From JAAELZ01 sp965223465 (GTDB taxonomy: Bacteria; Pseudomonadota; Gammaproteobacteria; Arenicellales; Poriferihabitantaceae), in assembly GCA_965223465.1 (NCBI GenBank), contig OZ245025.1:1674001-1738000 (forward strand): a stretch of DNA of 64,000 bases, written 5' to 3'. Under the pieces are notes generated by a model. The model was given only the letters and a program-made list of their open reading frames with translations, ran no database searches and was not told the origin of the DNA. Numbering within the stretch: the first letter of the stretch is position 1; each line of letters opens with the position of its first letter. Shown piece by piece: positions 1-7,900 of this stretch. The position numbers and the translations under genes were made by a program.

Positions 1-1
1 T

Positions 2-445
2 ATTTGTTATGTGTCCAACGAATTATTTAACACCGTCTGCGCCGCTCATCTGGATAGCTCTGAGCCAGAAAAAATCAAGCCGCGCCTGATTCCCTTCCAA
101 TACGAGTCTACGATTGAAAGCCGCGAAAACATTAGCTACGTGTCAGAAATTAAACTTTCCCCAGATGCCCGGTTTTTATACGTTTCCAATCGAGGTGATA
201 ACTCGCTGGCGATTTTCAAGGTGCTTGAAAATGGTGCCCTTGAGCGAATTAGTTTAATCCCCACCGCTGGAAAATTCCCGCGTCATTTTGCACTCACACC
301 CGATGGTAAGGCGGTTATTGTGGCCAATCAGGATTCCGGGCAAATTCGCGTATTTTCTCGTGATATTGAGCACGGCACACTTACCCAGACAGACGAAATC
401 TTCGACATCCCGGCGCCCAACTATATTCGATTTATTGACGTCTAA
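2..445 (+). CDS. pgl: 6-phosphogluconolactonase (beta-propeller type), C-terminal part
   Basis: The reading frame is open to the left edge, so this is the 3' end of a gene starting outside the window; the GTG at position 11 is internal. About 147 residues are visible. They show the repeated propeller-blade pattern of the seven-bladed lactonase family: YVSNE near the start, then SPDARFLYVSNRGDNSLAIF and TPDGKAVIVANQDSGQIRVF. This family (YbhE/Pgl type) hydrolyses 6-phosphogluconolactone to 6-phosphogluconate in the cytoplasm. The 6-phosphogluconate dehydrogenase gene lies two genes downstream on the same strand, which supports the pentose-phosphate assignment. Other members of the fold act on other lactones, so the exact substrate is inferred. 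Confidence 0.8.
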   Translation: MCYVSNELFNTVCAAHLDSSEPEKIKPRLIPFQYESTIESRENISYVSEIKLSPDARFLYVSNRGDNSLAIFKVLENGALERISLIPTAGKFPRHFALTPDGKAVIVANQDSGQIRVFSRDIEHGTLTQTDEIFDIPAPNYIRFIDV

Positions 446-457
446 ACGCGTCTTAAA

Positions 458-1231
458 ATGATTAAGTTTTCCGCAAATCTTGGCTTCCTCTGGAAAAAAT
501 TGTCACTGCCCGATGCCATCCGTGCAGCAAAAACTACCGGATTTGACGCAGTGGAATGCCACATGCCGTACAAATATGTCCCCACCGTCGTGAGTTCAGC
601 ATTGGAAGAAACCGGCCTGCCGATGATCAGCCTGAATACGCGCATTGGCGAAAATGACAATGACATAGGGGTGGCCGCCTTACCCGGTAGAGAAGCTGAA
701 GCACGCACTTATATCAAAGAAGCCATCGCATATGCAGTAGCAATTGGTTGTCCGAATGTTAGCGTGGTCGCTGGTCGCTCCGGACGGACGCCTGCTGCTG
801 AAGTGGTCTATCGGGAAAACCTGCGCTTTGCCACCGGCCTTGCGCAAGAACACAATAAAACGATCCTGATTGAACCGCTAAATACGAATGTAGCGGCAGA
901 TTACCATCTGACCAAAGTTGAGCAGGGCTTAACGACCATTCATGCGGTTGGTATGGACAATCTGAAAATTATGCTCGATTGTTTTCACACCCAAACCATG
1001 GAGGGTAATTTGCTCAATATGTTCCAACAATTCCTGCCTTATATTGGACACATACAAATTTCAGCCTTTCCTGACCGAGGCGAACCGGATATTGGGGACA
1101 TTGATTACCAATCATTGCTCCCGGAAGTGGTTTCCATGGGCTACGATGGTTATTTTGGCGCAGAATACACGCCTCGTGGCAGCCTGGTCGACGGGCTACG
1201 CTGGCTTGAATCATGGCGAGACGATAAATAG
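458..1231 (+). CDS. hyi: Hydroxypyruvate isomerase-like TIM-barrel protein
   Basis: A 257-residue protein of the xylose-isomerase-like TIM-barrel superfamily with the length and pattern of hydroxypyruvate isomerase (Hyi), which interconverts hydroxypyruvate and tartronate semialdehyde. The N-terminus MIKFSANLGFLW, the strand ending in ILIEPLN (Glu139, likely catalytic/metal ligand), the MLDCFHTQ segment and the C-terminal FGAEYTP Glu match the family's two-glutamate metal site. It starts 12 bases after the lactonase gene and ends 66 bases before gnd, so the three probably form one transcription unit. No good Shine-Dalgarno sequence is visible before the ATG. Related sugar-acid isomerases such as OtnI share this fold, so the substrate is uncertain. 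Confidence 0.75.
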   Translation: MIKFSANLGFLWKKLSLPDAIRAAKTTGFDAVECHMPYKYVPTVVSSALEETGLPMISLNTRIGENDNDIGVAALPGREAEARTYIKEAIAYAVAIGCPNVSVVAGRSGRTPAAEVVYRENLRFATGLAQEHNKTILIEPLNTNVAADYHLTKVEQGLTTIHAVGMDNLKIMLDCFHTQTMEGNLLNMFQQFLPYIGHIQISAFPDRGEPDIGDIDYQSLLPEVVSMGYDGYFGAEYTPRGSLVDGLRWLESWRDDK

Positions 1232-1297
1232 TGCTTATTTATTAAAATTATATTCCCGAGATACGCTTCATACCTATCAAACACGGTATCAAATTAG

Positions 1298-2758
1298 ATG
1301 ACAAACACTTGTGACATTGGCCTTATTGGCCTTGCGGTAATGGGCCAAAATCTGGTCTTAAACATGAATGACCATGGCTATAAAGTAGCGGTTTACAACC
1401 GGACCACCTCCACGGTCGATGCATTTATCGCCGGATCAGCCAAAAATACAGCCGTTGTAGGCACGCATTCTCTGGAAGCGCTGGTGGCGACATTATCAGC
1501 ACCCCGAAAAATCATGTTAATGGTCAGAGCAGGCAATACCGTCGATAGCGTGATTGATCAACTTTTACCTTTACTCGAACCGGGAGATGTCATTATTGAT
1601 GGAGGCAACTCTAACTCTGTCGATACTCAAAGAAGGACTGATGAACTGGAGGCTGCCAATATTTTGTTTGTTGGTGCGGGTATTTCCGGCGGTGAAGACG
1701 GCGCCAGACATGGCCCATCGATTATGCCTGGAGGGCATCCCAAAGCCTGGCCATTGGTTAAAGATATACTGCAGGCGATTGCAGCTAAAACTGATGATGG
1801 CACACCCTGCTGTGACTGGGTAGGGAGTCATGGTGCTGGGCATTTCGTAAAAATGGTACATAACGGTATTGAGTATGGCGATATGCAATTGATCGGGGAA
1901 ACCTACCATTTTATGAAAGATTACCTGGGTATGGACAATAAAGCGATGCAAGCCACCTTCGCGCGTTGGAATAAGGGCGATCTGGGTAGTTATCTGATCG
2001 AAATTACCGCCGATATTCTTGGCTATCAGGAAGATGGTCAGTATGTTTTAGACTCGATTCTGGACAAAGCCGGTCAAAAAGGGACAGGAAAATGGACAGC
2101 CATCAGTGCCTTGGAGCTGGGTATTCCGCTTACCCTTATTGGGGAGGCGGTATTCGCCCGCACTCTGTCTGCATTAAAAGCTGAGCGTTGTCATGCTGCA
2201 GACATACTTAAAGGTCCCGGGATTTCTAAAACAAACGAAGTTAATGATGTGACATCCTGGGTTGACGCGCTCGAACAAGCTTTATTGGCTTCTAAAATTG
2301 TATCTTACGCACAAGGCTTTATGCTCATGCGAGAGGCGTCGGAACATAACTGCTGGGGCTTGCAATATGGTGCCATTGGTCAATTATGGCGTCAGGGTTG
2401 TATCATTCGATCTGTATTTTTAGATGACATCAAACGCGCGTATGACAGCAATGCCGAATTGAAAAACCTGCTTCTGGATAGCTACTTCAATGATAAGTTG
2501 CAGCGTGCACAGCAAGCCTGGCGCGACACTATTGCACGTGCCTTTCAGGCTGGCATTCCCATACCTGCGATGAGTGCAGCACTGGCTTTTTACGACGGTT
2601 ATCGCAGCGCCAAATTACCCGCAAATTTGCTGCAGGCACAACGTGATTACTTTGGTGCGCATACCTATGAAAGACTCGACCGACCTGAAGGTGAATTTTT
2701 CCACACTAACTGGACAGGCAGCGGAGGAAACATTTCTAGCACCCGGTATGACGTATGA
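1298..2758 (+). CDS. gnd: 6-phosphogluconate dehydrogenase, decarboxylating
   Basis: A 486-residue cytoplasmic enzyme that oxidatively decarboxylates 6-phosphogluconate to ribulose 5-phosphate with NADP. Visible signatures: N-terminal Rossmann motif GLAVMGQNLVLNM, NADP-binding YNRT, the substrate loop GGNSNSVDTQRR, the family signature VGAGISGGEDGARHGPSIMPGG, and the catalytic stretch GAGHFVKMVHNGIEYGD with Lys185 and Glu192. The segment DKAGQKGTGKWT follows. It is slightly longer than the roughly 468 residues of enterobacterial Gnd, mostly in the C-terminal tail. Last gene of the pgl-hyi-gnd group; the next genes are on the other strand. Confidence 0.96.
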   Translation: MTNTCDIGLIGLAVMGQNLVLNMNDHGYKVAVYNRTTSTVDAFIAGSAKNTAVVGTHSLEALVATLSAPRKIMLMVRAGNTVDSVIDQLLPLLEPGDVIIDGGNSNSVDTQRRTDELEAANILFVGAGISGGEDGARHGPSIMPGGHPKAWPLVKDILQAIAAKTDDGTPCCDWVGSHGAGHFVKMVHNGIEYGDMQLIGETYHFMKDYLGMDNKAMQATFARWNKGDLGSYLIEITADILGYQEDGQYVLDSILDKAGQKGTGKWTAISALELGIPLTLIGEAVFARTLSALKAERCHAADILKGPGISKTNEVNDVTSWVDALEQALLASKIVSYAQGFMLMREASEHNCWGLQYGAIGQLWRQGCIIRSVFLDDIKRAYDSNAELKNLLLDSYFNDKLQRAQQAWRDTIARAFQAGIPIPAMSAALAFYDGYRSAKLPANLLQAQRDYFGAHTYERLDRPEGEFFHTNWTGSGGNISSTRYDV

Positions 2759-2826
2759 GCGATTTCGCTTACCCAATGCAATGAGCAGCGTTGGCCTAAC
2801 GCCAGCGCGATCCTTTACAAGTGAAT

Positions 2827-3330
2827 TTAGCTATTTTGCGCAATAAATTCTTCGACCTTTGAAGGTGCCACCGCACCTGCCTGGGCAGCCTGAACCTCGC
2901 CATCCGGGCCAAAAACCACAAAAGTTGGGGTCGCTCTGAATGCTTCGCCGGTTTGCACCAAATACCATTCTGCCACCGCGTGAACATCACCGATTAAATT
3001 AGGATAAATCACCTCATTGCGCTCAATAAATGCTTCGGCGTCTGCTTTACCTGCTTGCCCATCTATCGACAATCCAATAATTTTGGCATCTTTATTCTTG
3101 TGCTCGGTGTGAAATGCCGAGTATTGCCCGGCCTCTTCATTGCATACATGGCAGGAAGAAGCCCATATCATCACCACCGTCCATTTACCTGGTTCTTTTT
3201 GCTGTTCTACCGTTGCCGCATTGCCCTGCATATCCTGAAATACGCCGCCGGCACGTGAAATTGGGGTAAATAAGCCCATAATCAATACAACGAGCAATAA
3301 ATATCGAATAGAGGAGTGCCAGGTTTTCAT
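2827..3330 (-). CDS. TlpA/ResA-like periplasmic thioredoxin
   Basis: A 167-residue protein with an N-terminal signal peptide or anchor (hydrophobic residues 10-24, then PISRAGG). A thioredoxin fold of the TlpA/AhpC-TSA class follows. The redox motif is CHVC at Cys60-Cys63 (WASSCHVC) and the cis-proline loop is RATPTF. Proteins of this type reduce or relay electrons to disulfides in the periplasm, often for cytochrome c maturation or repair of oxidised proteins. It is transcribed convergently with gnd, with about 70 bases between their ends, and is separated from rppH by about 100 bases. The partner cannot be told from sequence. Confidence 0.8.
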   Translation of the reverse strand: MKTWHSSIRYLLLVVLIMGLFTPISRAGGVFQDMQGNAATVEQQKEPGKWTVVMIWASSCHVCNEEAGQYSAFHTEHKNKDAKIIGLSIDGQAGKADAEAFIERNEVIYPNLIGDVHAVAEWYLVQTGEAFRATPTFVVFGPDGEVQAAQAGAVAPSKVEEFIAQNS

Positions 3331-3428
3331 TTGCGTTTTTTAGTGGTTTGAAGTGTGATCATCTGACCCACGAAATTTCGGAAAGTTCACCCAAGCTTTT
3401 CCGCTAGGATAAAACCGATACAAGCTGA

Positions 3429-3944
3429 CTAGCCCGTTTTACCCATCAATGATTGTACCAACGGCTCGAGTTCCGATAGCGCCTCTCGATACACATCCTT
3501 TTTGAACGCAATGATATTATTCAGTGGATGCCAGTAATCCACCCAGCACCAACCGTCAAATTCAGGCTTACTGCTGCGATCCAGACGAATGTCTTCTTCC
3601 TGCCCGGTTAAATGGAATAAAAACCAACGCTGTTTCTGCCCGCGAAATCGATCATCGAAGCGTGAACAACCAGGCACATCATAGCGATACCATTTATCCG
3701 TAGTACCGAGTAAACGAACTTGATGTGGATACAACCCGACTTCTTCATACAGCTCTCTGTACGCCGCTTCACGGGGGGATTCTTTATGTTCAACACCCCC
3801 CTGTGGAAACTGCCAACCGTCGTGTCTAACGCGCCGGGCCCACAGTACTTGCGCTTGAGCATTGCACACAATAATCCCGACATTTGGTCGATAACCATCA
3901 CGGTCCAAGCCAGATTTTTTGCGTTTTCTCCCAAGGTAAGCCAT
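3429..3944 (-). CDS. rppH: RNA pyrophosphohydrolase RppH
   Basis: A 171-residue Nudix hydrolase that removes pyrophosphate from the 5' triphosphate end of mRNA and so starts RNase E-dependent decay. The segment DGYRPNVGIIVCNAQAQVLW and the full Nudix box (from GG at residues 49-50 through REAAYRELYEEVGL) are diagnostic. WCWVDYWHPLNNIIAFKKDVY near the C-terminus is typical of RppH rather than other Nudix enzymes. The ATG at 3944 gives an extra basic leader (MAYLGRKRKK) before the usual start of the family; a TTG codon just before DRDGYRPN is an alternative start. Confidence 0.93.
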   Translation of the reverse strand: MAYLGRKRKKSGLDRDGYRPNVGIIVCNAQAQVLWARRVRHDGWQFPQGGVEHKESPREAAYRELYEEVGLYPHQVRLLGTTDKWYRYDVPGCSRFDDRFRGQKQRWFLFHLTGQEEDIRLDRSSKPEFDGWCWVDYWHPLNNIIAFKKDVYREALSELEPLVQSLMGKTG

Positions 3945-3993
3945 GCCTTTATCCTAAAACGACTGCTTAAATTTGGCAAGTTAAAGGTGAATG

Positions 3994-4347
3994 CTATTTT
4001 CCTAAATAGGTCTGATAGGCCTTGCTAAACACTTCCTCCAGACGGTCAATCGATTCTTTGCTCGACACCTCCTGCAACACATGTGCGCTCATCGCCGCAG
4101 ATGTTTGATCGAACAAAACCTTCTTATCCAGCATGGGGTAAGTTTTGCTCAAGCGTTTAATCGCAGCGATCACACTTTCTTCTTTGGGGCGCGCAATGGG
4201 CTGCTTGTTTTGCGTGGCTTGTTCGGCAGCGGGATACTTTTGGGCTAAAAACTCTGCGAACTCACATAATGTCTTCAGTGCCTCATCAGGCAACCTGGGA
4301 TAGATTGTTGCGAGCGTTGCCAGATTCTCCTTACGCTTTCGCGACAT
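3994..4347 (-). CDS. Conserved small hypothetical protein
   Basis: A 117-residue, largely helical, charged cytoplasmic protein with no recognisable signal peptide or membrane segment. The N-terminal half (LPDEALKTLCEFAEFLAQKY) resembles the short helical module seen in several antitoxin-like or DUF2281-type proteins, while the rest contains a Pro-rich linker and a second helical part. I cannot assign a function. It lies between rppH and a LysR gene on the same strand, 15 bases after the LysR stop codon, and may be co-transcribed with the regulator. Confidence 0.6.
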   Translation of the reverse strand: MSRKRKENLATLATIYPRLPDEALKTLCEFAEFLAQKYPAAEQATQNKQPIARPKEESVIAAIKRLSKTYPMLDKKVLFDQTSAAMSAHVLQEVSSKESIDRLEEVFSKAYQTYLGK

Positions 4348-4362
4348 GTAAAAAACCGCTGA

Positions 4363-5271
4363 TTAGCTACCCGATTTACGCTTTTCGCAATGCTCCTGGG
4401 CGAATTCAAGAAACTCTTCCATCGCTTGAACGCGAAACTTCTGGCGTTGGTAGACCAGTGAAAATGGCCGGTTTAAAACTGGATCAAGTGGAACAATGGA
4501 TAACAGACCCAGTTTTACTTCTTTTTGTAAGGCAGCAATGGACTGAACTGTAATACCCAAGCCTGCGCATACTGCTGCCTTAATCGATTCAGGGCTGGTA
4601 AACTCGAGGATACGATTGAGATCGGCGCAGTTATTACCACGCGATTCAGCATACTGTTCAAATACACCGCGGGTACCCGAGCCTTCCTCACGACCAATAA
4701 ATGGATAGGGCAGCATATCTTCTATCTTGACAGAATCCTTCTTCGCGAGTTCATGATCAGGTGGACAGGCAAGCACTAATTCATCGTACCAGCAAATTTC
4801 AGTTGTCAAGTTTTTATTGTCTACCGGACCCTCAACAATACCGATATCGATTTCATTATTCTCGACCATGTGAATAATGCCCTGGGTATTGGAAATATTC
4901 AGACGCACGGTCACTTCGGGGAAGTTACCCTGATACTCACCTAGCAGCTCTGGAATCACATAATCACCAATAGTGGTACTCGCACCGATAATCAGCGGTC
5001 CCTGGACCACGCCTGTCATGGTACGCACCGCGTTATCCATTTCTTTATATTTTTCGATGATCTGATCTGCGTATTTTTGCACCAGAACACCTGTTTCGGT
5101 CAGGGTAATTCGATTATGGGTGCGATCAAATAGTCGTGCATTAAAAAACTCTTCAAGCTGACGAATCTGAAAGGTGACCGCCGGTTGAGTCATATGTAAG
5201 GTTTCTGCCGCCTTGGTAAAGCTCAGCAGACGCGCTACGGTGGTGAAAACTTGTAATCGCCGATCAGCCAA
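4363..5271 (-). CDS. LysR family transcriptional regulator (CbbR/CysB-like)
   Basis: A 302-residue LysR-type regulator. The N-terminal winged helix-turn-helix is textbook (FTKAAETLHMTQPAVTFQIRQLE, residues about 18-40), followed by the linker helix and a periplasmic-binding-protein-like effector domain beginning at GPLIIGASTTIGDYVIP. It groups by eye with the CbbR/selenium-associated LysR class found in sulfur and carbon metabolism of proteobacteria; the effector is unknown. It is divergent from the BI-1 gene at 5511, and the intergenic region contains a perfect 14-bp palindrome that may be a regulatory site. Confidence 0.85.
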   Translation of the reverse strand: MADRRLQVFTTVARLLSFTKAAETLHMTQPAVTFQIRQLEEFFNARLFDRTHNRITLTETGVLVQKYADQIIEKYKEMDNAVRTMTGVVQGPLIIGASTTIGDYVIPELLGEYQGNFPEVTVRLNISNTQGIIHMVENNEIDIGIVEGPVDNKNLTTEICWYDELVLACPPDHELAKKDSVKIEDMLPYPFIGREEGSGTRGVFEQYAESRGNNCADLNRILEFTSPESIKAAVCAGLGITVQSIAALQKEVKLGLLSIVPLDPVLNRPFSLVYQRQKFRVQAMEEFLEFAQEHCEKRKSGS

Positions 5272-5422
5272 TGGAATGCCTCTTTTAAGATTATTTTGTG
5301 CAACGAGAGATTTTATATACCATATAAATAAAAACTATACCAATTTGGGGAGACAATTGTTGCCCTTTGCTTATTACCAAGACACATTTTTATGGTGTTA
5401 AACCTTGAAAAATGTGGTTAAA

Positions 5423-5468
5423 GGTATTAATAAATTAACAATTGTTAAGTACACAATTTGGTATTAAT
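5423..5468. promoter_or_regulatory. Palindrome flanked by direct repeats in divergent promoter region
   Basis: A perfect 14-bp palindrome TTAACAATTGTTAA lies at 5435-5448, bracketed by two exact copies of GGTATTAAT at 5423-5431 and 5460-5468 (37 bases apart). It sits in the spacer between the LysR gene and the BI-1 gene, about 45 bases before the latter's start. The arrangement looks like an operator or promoter element, but no regulator can be named and the region is AT-rich. Confidence 0.35.
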
Positions 5469-5510
5469 GGGGTTAAACTAGACCCAATCATCAACATTTC
5501 AGGAGAATGT

Positions 5511-6176
5511 ATGGCTCGTATTATTGATTCCAGTGGCTCAGTTCAATCACGTGAACTGGTCATCAATTCCACACTTAAAAACACGTATTTATTACTCGCC
5601 ATGACCTTGCTGTTCAGCGCAGCAATGGCGGGCTTGTCCATGGCAATGCAACTGCCCTATTTTGGCATCATTCCTACCCTAATTGGCTATTTTGGCTTGC
5701 TGTTTCTCACTTCAAAATTCAGCAATTCTGCCCTGGGGTTGGTATTTGTATTTGCCCTGACAGGCTTTATGGGTGCTAGCCTTGGCCCCATTATCAGTAC
5801 CTATTTAACCGCCCTACCGAATGGCAGCAGTGTTATCATGACGGCCATGGGTGGAACCGGCGCTATTTTTGTTGCCCTATCTGCCTATGTCGTCCTGACG
5901 CGCAAAGATTTCTCATTTATGGGCGGTATGCTGATGACGGGTATTCTGGTCGCATTTATCTTAGGACTGTCGGCCATCTTATTCCAAATGCCGATGTTAT
6001 CGCTGGCGGTATCAGGTATGTTTATTTTATTGATGTCTGGGCTGATTATGTTTGAAACCAGCCAGATTATTCATGGCGGTGAGACCAATTATATTAATGC
6101 AACCGTCACCCTGTTCGTGTCTATATTTAACTTATTCACCAGCTTGCTGCATATCCTCGGTATAATGGATGAATAG
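5511..6176 (+). CDS. Bax inhibitor-1 / YccA family membrane protein
   Basis: A 221-residue integral membrane protein with about seven hydrophobic helices, of the BI-1/YccA (TMBIM) family. YccA in Escherichia coli associates with and modulates the FtsH protease. The family signature is seen in the early helix (TYLLLAMTLLFSAAMAGLSM) and in the C-terminal segment IIHGGETNYINATVTLFVSI. The frame is open further upstream to 5442, but ATG 5511 is chosen because AGGAG lies at the right distance in front (TTTCAGGAGAATGT) and the protein then begins MARIIDSSG as in homologues. A strong terminator follows directly, so it is probably monocistronic. Confidence 0.9.
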   Translation: MARIIDSSGSVQSRELVINSTLKNTYLLLAMTLLFSAAMAGLSMAMQLPYFGIIPTLIGYFGLLFLTSKFSNSALGLVFVFALTGFMGASLGPIISTYLTALPNGSSVIMTAMGGTGAIFVALSAYVVLTRKDFSFMGGMLMTGILVAFILGLSAILFQMPMLSLAVSGMFILLMSGLIMFETSQIIHGGETNYINATVTLFVSIFNLFTSLLHILGIMDE

Positions 6177-6193
6177 CTAGAATTCACTTACTC

Positions 6194-6222
6194 AAAAGCT
6201 CCGCAACGCGGAGCTTTTTTTT
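6194..6222 (+). terminator. Intrinsic terminator after the BI-1 gene
   Basis: Perfect 8-bp GC-rich stem AGCTCCGC / GCGGAGCT (6197-6204 with 6208-6215), three-base loop AAC, preceded by AAA and followed by a run of eight Ts counting the stem's last T. This is a textbook Rho-independent terminator 15-20 bases after the stop codon. Confidence 0.92.
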
Positions 6223-6300
6223 GCGCAATTGATTGGAACTGTGCATAATAATTCATCGTAAATATCGTTCCCATTCTTGATAGCTCAACAAAGGCGCGCA

Positions 6301-7368
6301 ATGATCTGCATTAGAAAAATCTGCAGTTTTATCCTGTTGCTGGTTTGCTATGTACAGCTCGCAGTTGCAACTGCAATCCAATCACCTGCATTTGATGATG
6401 ATGATTTCGATACGCCCATAATCGACGACACACCACGCGCAATCGATACGCAACATCCCGACTGGTTTGCGCATACTTTTTTAAACCTCCCTGAGGATCT
6501 GGCAGACGCACAGGCTAATGGTAAAAAAGGTTTGATTGTGTATTTCGGGCAAAAACACTGCGCCTATTGTGAAGCACTATTAGAGGTGAATTTTGAAAAA
6601 GAGCAGGATATCGTTGATTATACTCAGCGACACTTTGACGTTGTGGCGTTGGATATTTGGGGTGATCGCACGGTGACTGATTTTTCCGGCAATGAAATTG
6701 CGGAAAAGGATCTGGCCGAACTGGAGAAAACCGATTTTACCCCTTCGATGGTTTTTTATACCGAAAATGGTCGCGAGGCATTGCGACTTCGCGGCTACCA
6801 CCCACCTTATAAATTTCGAGGTGCGCTTAAATATGTAACGGAGGACTACTACAAAAATGAAACCTATCCGGAATACATGGCACGCGCCGACCCACCACCT
6901 AAATTCGATATGGAAGATCTTAACGAGCAGGCGTTTTTCAGCCCACCCCCCTATGCACTTGATCGAAGCCATTTTGCTGCAGACCGACCACTCGTCGTTT
7001 TTTTTGAACGCCGCGCCTGCCATGCTTGCGATATTCTGCATTCTGAACCCCTAGACAATCAAAACACACGCAGATTGATACATCAATTTGAAGCAGTACA
7101 GCTTGACATGTGGTCAGACCAACCCGTGCTAACACCTGCCGGTGAACGTTTAACCGTAAAAGAATGGGCGCGAGATCTAGGCATTTTTAGCACCCCGACG
7201 CTGGTGTTTTTTAACGAGCAGGGAAAAGAGGTATTTCGCATTGATTCAGTGGTGCGTCTCTATCGTTTGCAAGGTGTGCTTGAGTACATACTTGAAAAAG
7301 GCTATGAGACCACCCCAACCTTCCAGCGCTGGCGCGAAAACCAACAACAGGGTGTAACCACTTTCTAA
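6301..7368 (+). CDS. Secreted protein with two thioredoxin-like (SoxW-type) domains
   Basis: A 355-residue protein using ATG 6301 (AAAGG upstream); the frame is open to a TTG at 6277. A signal peptide (ICSFILLLVCYVQLAVATA) is followed by two consecutive thioredoxin-like domains. The first has CAYC at about Cys87-Cys90 and cis-Pro loop FTPSM. The second has CHAC at Cys240-Cys243 and loop STPTLVFF. Each domain also carries the LDIWGD or LDMWSD segment after the redox motif, typical of SoxW/thioredoxin_2-like periplasmic reductases. The two halves are clearly an internal duplication. SoxW proteins work beside the Sox thiosulfate system, and a soxB gene exists about 10 kb away, but a direct link is only inference. 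Confidence 0.8.
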   Translation: MICIRKICSFILLLVCYVQLAVATAIQSPAFDDDDFDTPIIDDTPRAIDTQHPDWFAHTFLNLPEDLADAQANGKKGLIVYFGQKHCAYCEALLEVNFEKEQDIVDYTQRHFDVVALDIWGDRTVTDFSGNEIAEKDLAELEKTDFTPSMVFYTENGREALRLRGYHPPYKFRGALKYVTEDYYKNETYPEYMARADPPPKFDMEDLNEQAFFSPPPYALDRSHFAADRPLVVFFERRACHACDILHSEPLDNQNTRRLIHQFEAVQLDMWSDQPVLTPAGERLTVKEWARDLGIFSTPTLVFFNEQGKEVFRIDSVVRLYRLQGVLEYILEKGYETTPTFQRWRENQQQGVTTF

Positions 7369-7849
7369 TTAGGCAATACTATACGCGTCAAAATCCTCTA
7401 ACATTAACGGTTAGCATAGCATCTGGTTTTGTCAGGTATTGTACTTGCTTGGCGATTGATCATTAGTGGGCTGATTGTGCAAATCAATTACGACAGTCGT
7501 AACTTTAAACGCTTGTTGATAATGCTCCGTACATTGCGATTGAAATAAATATAAAACTTGCGCTTATTAATTCGCGCACCTCCAATTTATAAATCTTCTC
7601 AATCGTTATGGGGAAGTAGTGAATCCATCCAGCACTATTTGCTGCATGCGTATTCAAGAAAAATCCGGCTTAATGAAACCTAATTAGGTTCACTTAAAGA
7701 ACGCTATTATTTTAACGATGAACCAGTTTACCCATTATGTAGTAAGGCTGGTAATTAAACGCTGATTAGTCCAACAATACTGATGCCCTATTTGCCAGAC
7801 TGTCAAAATTGCGCCCTAGCCCAATAAATTTTATTAATTATTAAAAAAC
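7369..7849. other. Long intergenic region upstream of the zinc locus
   Basis: About 480 AT-rich bases with no credible reading frame. The only clear structure is a perfect 14-bp palindrome AACCTAATTAGGTT at 7677-7690, of unknown meaning. The Zur box that controls the downstream gene begins right after this stretch. No terminator with a T-run is seen after the thioredoxin gene. Confidence 0.5.
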
Positions 7850-7866
7850 ATGTTATATTATAACAT
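7850..7866. promoter_or_regulatory. Zur box
   Basis: Perfect 17-bp inverted repeat ATGTTATATTATAACAT, centred on 7858 and ending 34 bases before the start codon of the His-rich protein gene. It matches the gammaproteobacterial Zur operator consensus (GTTATAnTATAAC core). This implies repression of the whole 7901-11305 operon when zinc is sufficient and expression in zinc starvation. The location upstream of a zrgA-like gene independently supports the reading. Confidence 0.88.
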
Positions 7867-7900
7867 TACATACATATTTAAAATTTCTATTTAACTGACT

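Noticed and set aside
5442..5510. Upstream extension of the BI-1 protein
   Set aside because: ATG 5511 has the ribosome site and the family N-terminus; the extension lies across the palindromic regulatory region.
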